Assembly (NCBI RefSeq): GCF_048771995.1
Contig: NC_133063.1
Span: forward strand, 27,050,810 to 27,114,809
Length of the DNA: 64,000 nt
Reading direction: 5' to 3'
DNA from: Taeniopygia guttata
Taxonomy: Eukaryota; Chordata; Aves; Passeriformes; Estrildidae
The position numbers and the translations under genes are program-made. This document shows positions 39,907 to 50,000 of this stretch, in pieces (position 1 is the first letter of the stretch; each line of letters starts with the position of its first letter). Below the pieces are notes generated by a model. It did not search any database. It was not told the origin of the DNA and saw nothing but the letters and a program-made list of their open reading frames with translations.

Positions 39907-42900
39907 TGACTTGGAGTTTGAATGGATGATCACATCCCAGGGAATGTTGTGTTACTTGGACCATCTGGTTAAGCCTGTTTGAGATCAGTGTTGCCTAAAC
40001 GAGCCCTGCTGTCTTGACCTGTAGCATGCCATGTCATGTATGTAAAACAATGCAGATGTTATTGCCATTAAATTAATGATTACCTGCAAAGTCTTAGACT
40101 ACAAATTATTTGATCTGATCATGAAAGCACTGTAATATCAGGAAAAGCCCAGTATAGAATTTTCTGAACAGGCTCATCACAGCTCTCTATACATAAAGTA
40201 ACCAAATGATTGCTTGCTTACCTTTTTATGTGTGCTTCCTTTCTCCTCTGCAAGGTTCTGAGAACCCCTCCAAGGTTTAGGTACCATTATTCATCCAAGT
40301 CTGCTAATTAGTGCATCTTATTAGATATCATAATGTCTTGTGCTTCACCACAAGCGTGGTCCTTTCTATGGTGCTTCTCACTTAATAAAAACCCTTCCAA
40401 ATTATTTTCAGATATTTATGGTTCTTTTTCCTTTACAATCAGGAAACTGAGATGAACACAGATTTAAGCCTAAATTTTCATTAACTTTTGTGTGGGTGAT
40501 TTGCTTTTCCTAAAACTTGCTTCAATATATTTTAAGTGTTTCTGTTTCTCCACATGGGTTATATGGGACTGCTTCTATAGTATATCACTGTATATCACTG
40601 GTCTGTGCCAGCTATTCACTCACCTTTTACCATGTAATAAATGGAGCAAAGAAGGGGAGTAGTGCTTGCATTGTCTCCTTGCATACAAATTTGACCCAAA
40701 ATACCAGCTTGTAGCAACTGAGGGTGTCGAGCTCATACTGCTTACAGAAGGTATTGCTTTTCCATCCACTTACCTCCCACCTCCACATTTTGTTGGAGAT
40801 TTTAGTATAGAATCTGTTTATTGAAAGGCTGAGTGGAATTAATGCCTGATTACTTAGGCAAGCTGAAGTCTGCAGTCTTGATTGTAGACTCTCAAGTTTC
40901 TGCCTCGATCTTTATTCTAATTCACATAAACGACAAATAAATGTTTATTGAGTTCTGGACTTGGCTGGTGCTTTGGCTGAGAGTGTCTTCTATCCAATGC
41001 AATTCTCACTTTGGTGAGATTCTCCAAGCAAAACTTTATCCACTTTCAGCTCTTGCTTGTCCGGTGCAATCCAGCTCCTTTTCTGAGATCCCTTTCTGAA
41101 TGTGCAAATGGCTGGCCCATTTTATTTTCTGCCATCTTCTCTCGTTGCGCAGTTCAAAGAGACAACAACATTATTTTCCAAATATCTTATTGCTATCTTT
41201 AGGATTGCCGAGGCTGACTGATAAGCAGTGATTTAAAACCAGTTGGACTACATCACTGGGTGATTCTGCATATTGCTTGGAGCTGTGAGGTGTTGTGGGT
41301 ACTGGATGAGCTTCTGTGTGTTATACCTGGCCTTCCTACTCTCTTAATTGCCCTTAAAGCTTGACAAAAGCTACTTCCAACTTTGCCACCAAAGCATGCA
41401 AGTTCCCTGAAGGATTTATATTTGGGGAAATACAGCCTGAATGTGTCAGCTTTAACTCAACTTACTTCGTGTGAGCTAACAGGTAGAAGAAGTGCATGTT
41501 AATTTACCAAAGAAATTAGAAAACGCACAGCAAGAAAAAGAAACTACAATGATACACAACTCCAAATCCTACTCGTGAACATTTCTTATGTTGATGTTCT
41601 GGCTAACCTAGTCTTCCAGCAATGTCTCCAAAATGGAGCAAGCAGAAATGTTCAAACATGTCTCTCCTCTCTCCCCTGTCCTGGAACACTGTCTACAAAC
41701 TTCCATTATGTTCTTCAGGTAGTACATTTCTCATATGTTAAGGATCTGTATTATGCGAGAATGATTTGTAACTTAGGTAACATTTGACATGTTTGCTTCT
41801 TCATTGTATCAGGCTGGGTATTTTTCAGAAACCGTGACAGGGCTAAAAGTACCATAGCTGGCATGAGATGTCAAAGTGCATTTTCTAAGCCACCTTTTTT
41901 CCTCTTTATCAATTGTAGGAGCTCCTGGTACCAAATCCATATGGGAGATGGGGACCAGGACATGGGGTGCAGCTTGTGAATGTAGCAAACAGGGAAAAAC
42001 AATAGCAGCAAGACCATCCTGATACCTGAAATAATTCAGATGATACAACTTTTAAAAGAACCTCCTACATCTACTCTTTCTGGTAAAAACTGAGCTTTTT
42101 GGATTCCTGAGCAATGGGATTGATCCATTTGAACTCAGATCCTTGCAGCTGTTCCTATGTCTAGACATATCAATAGTAAGTACTGTTAGTGGACTTTACT
42201 TTCCCTAACAAAGTACTTCTGTTAGTGTTAAAGTGATCCACCCATCACCTCCAAGCATCACAGCAATAAAGGGAGTGGAGCAAAAGTCACTGTCAAAAAC
42301 CACTTAGTGGAGTTTGCTCATGAGTGCGGCACCAATGTATATAAATACTTCTACAGCTGCTCCTACTAAGACTGGACTCCAAAGTCATCTTACAGTATTG
42401 TTCTTTCTATACTTGGTTGAATGCCCTTTCCTAATACTTCTGGAGCTAGCATGGAGCCTCCTGTTCTTTGTTATATCTTTGGAAAGGAGGCAAAGAATCT
42501 ATCTCTCACTTGCTGTGCCTAACAGTCAATAACAACTGTGAATATACATACTTTTTGTGTCTTCAAATGCTGGACTGGTGTTTCTGTGTTCTAGTTTTGA
42601 CCAGGGCAGAGCTAATTAGCTGGTATGGGGCCTTGTTTTGGATTTGTGCTGATCATATTCCATACCATATAGCATCATTATCAGGATAGCTGTGGGGAGA
42701 ACAAAAGGGGGGACATTCAGAGTGATGGCATTTGTATCCCCAAGTCACTGTTAAACATGATGAATCCCCATTCTGGAGATGGCAGAACACCTGCCTGGTC
42801 ACGGGAAGCAGTGAATTAATTTGTTGTTTTGCTTTCTTATGTTTGCAGCTTTTGCATTCCCTATAGTTTAATAGGCAATACTAATAACTTACTAGACAAC

Positions 42901-42949
42901 TTAGTCTTTGTCTTAACCAACGAGTTTTCTCATTTCGCCGATTCTCTCC
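39907..42949. other. Intergenic DNA upstream of DCP2
   Basis: About 3 kb of AT-rich unique-looking sequence. No conserved coding exon, tRNA or repeat family is recognised. Confidence 0.5.
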
Positions 42950-43600
42950 CCAATCCCCTGAGGGAAAGAGCAGCCAGAAGGAGCTCAGGCAGTTTGGCGA
43001 GGAAAGGAACAGGAAGAAGTAGAGGAGAAATGCATCAAATACTCGCTGCTACTTAAAATCAAAGGCTGCAATGGCAGCAGCAGCTGCCGCGGAGAGAGCA
43101 GCGATACCCTCTGCCGGCAGGGAGGCTCCTCCGGGAACGCCTCCGGAGCCGGTTTTGTTTCGCAGGATCACGGAATTATTCCCTTTCGGAGATGATCCCG
43201 TCCAGCCCCCCGCCACCAAGGCGCGGTGCCCTGGAGCAGGAGGCGCAGGAACGCGTCCGGGTGGGCTTGAATGGCTCCATGGGGGAGAGAGACCCCGCGC
43301 CCGCCCCAGGCAGCGGTCACAGAGCTCCGCCACTTAAGTTCTTCTTCATAGCGCGGCGGAACTTCCCGTGTTTCAGTTTATGGCCATCGCTGCTCGTCCT
43401 GTCGCTGGGCACCACCCTCCCGGCACCCGCATTGGAGGAATTTACATGCATTAATGAGAGCTCAGTCTTCTCCGGACTAAACCGGCGCAGCTCCCGCTGC
43501 TTTTCCTCATAGAGCAGAGATGCCCCACACCATCCTCATCTTCATGGCCCCTGCTGGACCCCCTCCCGTGGCTCCCTGTCTCCGTGCTGAGGAGCCCAGA
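42950..43600. promoter_or_regulatory. GC-rich, CpG-rich block upstream of DCP2
   Basis: CpG density rises here, about 0.9 kb before the DCP2 start and separated from the proximal promoter by the TGGGA array. Overlapping ATG frames are open on both strands (88 codons at 43071-43337 plus, 94 codons at 43049-43333 minus). Neither resembles a known protein. It may be an alternative or bidirectional promoter, or the 5' exon of a noncoding RNA. Confidence 0.4.
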
Positions 43601-43630
43601 GCTGGAGACAGCACCGCAGCTGTGCCTCGC

Positions 43631-43739
43631 TGGGATGGGATGGGATGGGATGGGATGGGATGGGATGGGATGGGATGGGATGGGATGGGATGGGATGGGA
43701 TGGGATGGGATGGGATGGGATGGGATGGGATGGGTTGGG
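43631..43739 (+). repeat. (TGGGA)20 pentanucleotide array
   Basis: Twenty perfect TGGGA units (43631-43730) are followed by TGGGTTGGG. It gives more than 20 consecutive GGG tracts with two-base loops on the DCP2 sense strand, a strong G-quadruplex signature, about 310 bp before the DCP2 start. A CGGCT-rich degenerate repeat follows at 43741-43785. Long open frames through it on both strands are artefacts. Confidence 0.97.
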
Positions 43740-44022
43740 CTGGCCCGGCTCGGCCCGGCTCGGCTCGGCTCGGTCCCGCTGCTCCGCGTCCCGTCCCGCG
43801 TCCCGCCGTTACCAGCGCGCTCGCGGCGGCCCCGCCCCGCGCCGCCCATTGGCCTCCCGCGATCACCTGAGCGCGCCGGTCCCGCCCCACGCCCCGCCCC
43901 ATTGGCCGCCGCTCCGTAAGCGGTGGGCGCCGATTGGCCCCGGGAGCCGCCGCTCCGCCGCCGCTCCGCAGCGCGGCCCCGCCCCAACCGCTTCACTGCG
44001 CCCCGGCCTCCGCCGCGTCGGG

Positions 44023-44025
44023 ATG
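44023..44025 (+). promoter_or_regulatory. DCP2: Upstream ATG of an overlapping uORF in DCP2
   Basis: An ATG 17 nt before the DCP2 start (G at -3, A at +4) is in a different frame. Followed across the exon 1-2 junction, that frame runs 67 codons and ends at TAA 49537-49539 in exon 2, so it would overlap the main start. It matters only if transcription begins upstream of it, which the promoter layout suggests. Confidence 0.5.
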
Positions 44026-44039
44026 AGCCGCGCTTCCCC

Positions 44040-44092
44040 ATGGAGACCAAACGGGCCGAGATCCCCAGCAGCGTCCTGGACGACCTATGCAG
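44040..44092 (+). CDS. DCP2: DCP2 coding exon 1
   Basis: Encodes [17 protein letters not shown] and two bases of Ser18. The start is supported by the conserved N terminus and by a C-rich context with G at +4. Donor AG|GTACGG. Confidence 0.95.
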
Positions 44093-47000
44093 GTACGGCC
44101 GTGGGGCGGGGGTGGCCCCGGGGCTGCGCTGCCGCTGCTGCCGGAGGGCAGGAAAGGCGCCCGCCCCTGCGCGGTGCGCCGCGGGGCGCGGGATGCTCGG
44201 GACGCGGAGCGGGTGCGAGGCCGCCCGGACCGAGGGGCGGCGGGCGGGCAGCTCCCGCGGCGGCCGGGAAGCGGAAGGACGGGGTTCGCCGCGCTCCCCC
44301 CGAGCCCGAGGCTCCGCCCTCCCGGTGGAGTCCGTCCGGGAAGGGCGGGAAGGCTGCCCGCGGCACCCTCTGGAGCTGGTGCGGGGCTGCGCGGGGCGGG
44401 CCGGCGGCCGAGTGCAGGGGGCAGGGCAGGAACGTTGTTTCCTGCGGGGTTCGGGCCGGAAAAGGTAGAGCTGCGTCGGCGGTTTTTGCGCAGGTGAAAG
44501 AAGAGCTGGGAGCGTGGGGCTGCCGTGACGTGCAGCCGGCGCCGATGTGGTGCTGCTGCTGTTTGGAAGGGCGGCAGGGAGTCCCTGCTGTGAGTTTCCT
44601 CTGCTGGGAGGGAACGTGCCACCGGCCCGGGGACACCCTCGGTCGGAAGCTGCTTGTCGGTGCTTTCAGAGTGAAATGCTTTTCTTGTTCCAGGGGCTTT
44701 GCTTATTGGAATGAACATTCCTATACCCCCTCATCAACCAGTGGCCAAGTTTGGTTTTCACCACTGCCTTCCTTATAATTCCTCTGTTGGGTTTGTAGCC
44801 TTGTATACTTTATTTATGGATTCCTCACCTTCTTACAATTCTTCTCATGGCTTTGTAGCCTTGTGTGCTTTATTTATTTGTTATACTTTTATTTCTCATC
44901 ATCTTATCCAATTTTCGCATGTGATGACACAAGCTGCGTGTGATATTTGGCATGAAATAATCCTTCTGTTTTACCACCTCCAAGGGATTCCTTATGAGGT
45001 ATTTATGTAACAGAGGGAAAGGTTAATTATGAGGGAAGATACCCCACTTATTCTAATTACAGTTTTCAAATGAGTGAAAATGTTTAGAAGTGAGAATACC
45101 ACAGGAAGGTAGAACTGTCCTGATCAGTATTGTTTTCCATTTGTCCAGTGCAAGAGTCAAGCATTTGTGATAGGCATGTAAATTTTCAGTTCCTTAAATC
45201 TGGCCTCTAAAGCATGTTTCTGTTGTGTCTCCTTTGGCCTCCATGCAGAGAGAGGAATTTGCCTTTCGGTTCCCTATATGACACATATGACACAAGATTT
45301 AAGATTTCTTCAGAAAATCCAGAGAGGAATTGCAATGAAACTGATACAGCCTGTTAGTGTCACTTCTGTGGGGTGACTGATAGAAGAGCACATGAGTATT
45401 TGAATCTTGCATTGTAATAGGATCACTCCCAGTGTCTAACTATGTTTCTTTGAGATGCTGTCATCTATCTTAGAAATGGCATTTTGTATTATGATTGTGT
45501 TAATATTATAAATGTGTTATAAAAATATCTGTAATTTCCTACGTTCTTCAGTCTATATATGATATTAGTGGGAATTTTGGTAGAAAGTGACAGGCGATTT
45601 ATCCTGCTCAGTTACTGGGTATTGTTAAATAACAACGTACAGGTATCCATGTCAGTTTTTTTCATGCTACCTTGTGCTATGGAGTTGTTTAACTGAGTAA
45701 AGAAGTGGATGTGCAGAGACATAATGTGGGTTTAGCAGCTTCTTGAAACTCCTTTTGTCTTGTAAACAAGGGCTGTTACCCCATCTTTGGACTTCAAGAC
45801 TGTGGCTGGTTCACCTTGCTCAAATAGCCAGATGCTCACCCAGCCCCTCTTCAAAAAATATTTGAAAAAGAGCTTTTTCTGCATCCTTGTTTTTCCCAGG
45901 GGAACTTCATGTCGGCTTCATCCTTTCATTCTCTACTCTCCTCTGCCTCCTCCCCTGCAAGCAGCTCAAGGGATAGGGAATGAGGGTTGTGGTCAGTCTG
46001 TAACACAAAATTCTCTCTGGGGCTCCTTCCCTCTTACGCTTTGCCCCTGCTCCAGTGTGGGATCACTTCTACGGGCTGAGGCTCCTTCAGGACATATCCA
46101 TCTGCTTCAGCATGTGACCCTCCACAGGCTGTAGGATGGACATCTCCTCTTCCTTCTTCTTCTCCAACTTTGGTGTTTGCACTCTTGTTTCATGCTGTTT
46201 TTTTCACTACCTCTGCCTGTCTGGTATTTTTGTCCTTAAATACACTTCCCCATAGGCTCCACCATCTCGGCAGCTGCCTCCAGCTGTGTCCCACAGTGCG
46301 TCCAGCATTAGCTCATCACTGCCAGCACCTGACAGCTGCGCATATAGCAACTTAGAGATGCCTGTTGTTAGCACTTCAGTCGCTCCAAGTAACTGAGAAG
46401 TTAACTTTTTGATTAATAAGTGTCATTGTAGTTGGCTTTTCTCTTGTTCTCTAAGTCTAATCCCTGGCATGTTCTTACTCCTCTTTGATACTGCTGTATA
46501 TTTTATCTTTAGATTTATGTTCAGCTTCACTGCTGGGGCAAGCAAATATCATCGACTAGACGTAACGTAGACTTTTAAGTTTTTATCTTTTAGTTACGGC
46601 AGCTTTATAGATAAGTTATCTTTTCAACAGTCATAATAGAGCCTTCAAAAGAAATTGGGAGTGGTGGTGCCAATAGAAAATTGGCAAGTGGCAAAATGTT
46701 GGTGTGAATAAGGTTATTTATGCAAGGGAGAATCACAGAGTGCTTTGGGTTGAAGGGACCTTAAAGATCATCTTATCCCACCCCCTCTGCCAAAAGCAGG
46801 GACACCTTCTAGACCAGATTGCTCCTGAGCACTTCTAGGGACAGGCCATCCACAATTTCTCTGGGCAGTGTGTGCCAGTGCCTCATGACCCTTACAGTGA
46901 AGAATTAATTTCCTATTATCTAAACCTGCCTTTTTTCTCTTTAAAGCCATTCCCTCTTGTCTTGTCACTATGAAATTGTAAAAAGCCCCTCTCCAGCTTT

Positions 47001-50000
47001 CTTGCAGCCCCTGAGGTCCTGCAAGGCCTCAGAGAAGACTTGCTCCAGAAGGTCCCCATCATCTTTTTTTGGAGTTCCTACAGCTGGACACAACACTTCA
47101 GGTGAGATCTCACCAGAACAGAGTAAAGGGTGAGAATCACCTCCCTCAACCTGCTGTGCACACTTTGTTCCATCACAAGAGTGGACTGGGAGCTCACAGT
47201 GGCAGCTCATGTCAAGATTCTCTTCCACCAATACCCCAAAGCCTCCTCCCCACAGCTGCTCTCCATCCATTCTCTGATCAGATTGTGTTTACACTGTGCT
47301 TGGGATTGTCCCAGCCAAGGCAAAGCACCTGGCACTTGGCCGTGCTGAAATTCATGAGGTAAACACAGACTCCCTCTCAGGCCTCCCGAGGTCTTCAAGG
47401 CTATCTGGCCAAGGCCATTTTTCCATGTGAAAATTGGATAAGAGGATGAGAAATAAAAGTATAACAAATAAAAAAAGCATACAAGGCTACAAAGCCAGCA
47501 GAAGAATGATAAGAAAGTGAGGAATCCATAAATAAAGTATGCAAGGCTACAAAACCAGCAGAGGAGTGATAAAGAAGGCAGTGGTGAAAACCAAACTTGG
47601 CCACTGGTTGATGAGGGGGTATAGGAATGTTCATTCCAGTAAGTTTAGCTGAGTATGGACCTACTCCTGGAAAACAGGAAAAAATTAGAGGAATCAGAAT
47701 GAAAAAATATGTCGATACAGACTTAAGAAATCAGAATGACGAGAAACAAAGCTGTTAATTGCACTAATTGACCAACTGCCAAGAAACCACAGGCATGACT
47801 CCCAGGAATATCAGCCTGGCTTTTGTATCTGGTAGGGCTTTAGACCTGGGGAGATCCCACACTTGGGGTTGAGGGGAGCACCACACAAAAGGAGAAGCAA
47901 GGAGGGACAAAGCAAGGGTAGGCAGAAGGGAGTATAAAAGAGGCTGGCTGTAAAACTGGGCGAGTTAGTGCACTTCTCTGTTTGACCCTTCTGCCCAAGT
48001 GTCACAGACTGTCCTATCTTATATCTTGTTAGTAAATATTTATTTTTGTCTGGATAGCTCCGCTCTGTACCCCCTGTATATGTGTGCTCCAAGGATGAAG
48101 TGCCAGCTGCTGGTGGGAGCTGTGTGTGACTGGGCAAGGTGTCAGCTGCTGGAGTGAGGGAGCAGATCTCAGTGCAGCCGCTCCCGGGAGGGGTCTCAGC
48201 TCCCAGTGTCTGGGTTGGCAATGATGAGTGTCCTGGAAACCAGCTTGTGTGGGGGAAGTGGTGTGAGTGAGGGCAGTGAGGGGCAGAGCACGGGCAGCTG
48301 CAGCAGGACTGTGGGTCAGCACCCAGACGCTGGGTGGGAGGGGTGGGTGTCTTCCCCAGACCTGTTTGTGCACATGTTCTCACTGGTAAACTTCAGACTG
48401 GACCATCTGGTGGGGCAGGGACCTGTATGATGGGTGTGAGGGTCTGGGGTCTGGGCAGGGCTGTGGGGTGGAAAAGATGCCTGTGCCAATACTTGGGGGA
48501 CCTGTGAATGTGTCTGGAAGCCTGGGTATCAGGTGTGTGCCTGCACCAGTGACCTTCTGTCTATCTTTGGCTAGAGTGCCTTAGAGAGGCAACCAGTTCT
48601 GAGATCCTGTGACAATTCATGCTTGTCAGATTTTAAGTAAAGATAGAGTATACTTTGAGCAATGATATTTTGCACTTTTGGAATTTTAGCTGGTTGCACT
48701 CAGGAACTGAATGCCAAAGATCTCCATCAAATGATTTAAGTTCAGTGGGGTGTATGACCTTATATTTCTAAGAAGGAAGTTCTGCTTTTGATACAAATAC
48801 ATAAATAAATAAAGCTTCTTCTGCTTAACTAAAATTGGCTATCACACAGTGCTGCTAAAACTTTTATCTCAGTGACTCTTATTTGTGTGCCACTATCTGG
48901 GCTAAACCCAATTGTCCACGTTCAGTTTTAGACTGAGGAAATTTGTAGGATCATATTGAATTTTAAAATCTGTGTAGATTATTAGTTTACTGTGATTTTA
49001 AATGAAAATATATAACTATGTTCAACTTGTGGCCTGAAAAAAATAGCACTGAAATATCAGAGTTTGCAGATGTTCTGTAATGGTATTGTAAAAATGCTTT
49101 CATTTTTGTAACACAGCCATTTAAGTAAGTTGTCTTCACACTCCCTGTTTTCACAACAGTTAATTTACTTAGTATATTGTAGTTGATGTTTCTGAAAGAT
49201 CATAATAATCCATTTTCCTTTATGACTTTAAAAGTTGTATTTAACTCTGTGAAAACCTTTTACTATCCTTCTGGAACATGAGGAGGATCTGGTGGTCTGT
49301 TTGTGTGTGCTAATGGATCAAGAATTGTAGTGTTGCAATGTTTTATTGTTAGCTGTATTTAAGTCAGTAGATTTGGCTAATCTTACTCTTTTTCTTTCCT
49401 GGCAGCCGATTTATTTTGCACATTCCAAGTGAAGAGAGGGACAATGCAATCAGAGTGTGTTTTCAGATTGAACTTGCCCATTGGTTTTATTTGGATTTCT
49501 ACATGCAAAACACACCAGGATTACCTCAGTGTGGGATAAGAGACTTTGCTAAAGCTGATATCCTTTTTATTACTCTGCTTATTTTCTGTCTCAGCGGTGA
49601 AGTGCGAACTGAGTGTTGTTAACGGTAGGTATTTCATAGTATGGTAATGTCAGTTCTTGTATTAATGATTAAAAGTTAGCATTGCTAGGTATGTGATGTT
49701 ACTGAGTTCACTGGTTCCATAATTTTGTGGCACCCACAAAAGAGATGTTTCTTGGACTGCTAAAGAACTATGGAAAATAGTTCATTTCTGATGTTTGAGG
49801 ATTTTTTCTCATGGTTGTAGTTTGCACGCTAGGTTGGTTTCAAGGGTGAGCTGTTGGTGCTCTTCAAATGAAGTCCACATTTTAATTCATTTTTAAGTAA
49901 CTAATGAGATAAATATTAAAGTAGTTGAAGGTGGTATGTGTTCTGCCATGGGCAGTGGTATGTATTTGTTGGAAGTTTCTGTAGGGTAGAAACTGCATTT

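Larger units (their letters stand above)
43740..44480 (+). promoter_or_regulatory. DCP2: DCP2 CpG-island promoter with three inverted CCAAT boxes
   Basis: A CpG-dense block surrounds exon 1. Three ATTGG (inverted CCAAT) motifs lie at 43848-43852, 43901-43905 and 43933-43937, with GC-box sequences (CCCCGCCCC) between them. The last two are 32 bp apart, about three helical turns, a spacing often seen for paired NF-Y sites. No TATA box. Transcription probably starts between about 43940 and 44020. Confidence 0.7.

Noticed and set aside
39489-39929. 146-codon plus-strand frame
   Set aside because: It lies entirely in a reverse-orientation CR1 3' end.
43631-43739. Telomere-like G-rich repeat
   Set aside because: The unit is TGGGA, not TTAGGG, and it lies between genes, so it is a pentanucleotide microsatellite.
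43584-44778. Long frames (up to 377 codons) across the DCP2 promoter
   Set aside because: They arise from the TGGGA repeat and high GC content, and they conflict with the conserved DCP2 exon 1 frame.
47401-47634. 77-codon minus-strand frame and its twin at 44699-45010
   Set aside because: Both are translations of the LTR U3 copies; their similarity reflects shared repeat ancestry, not a gene family.
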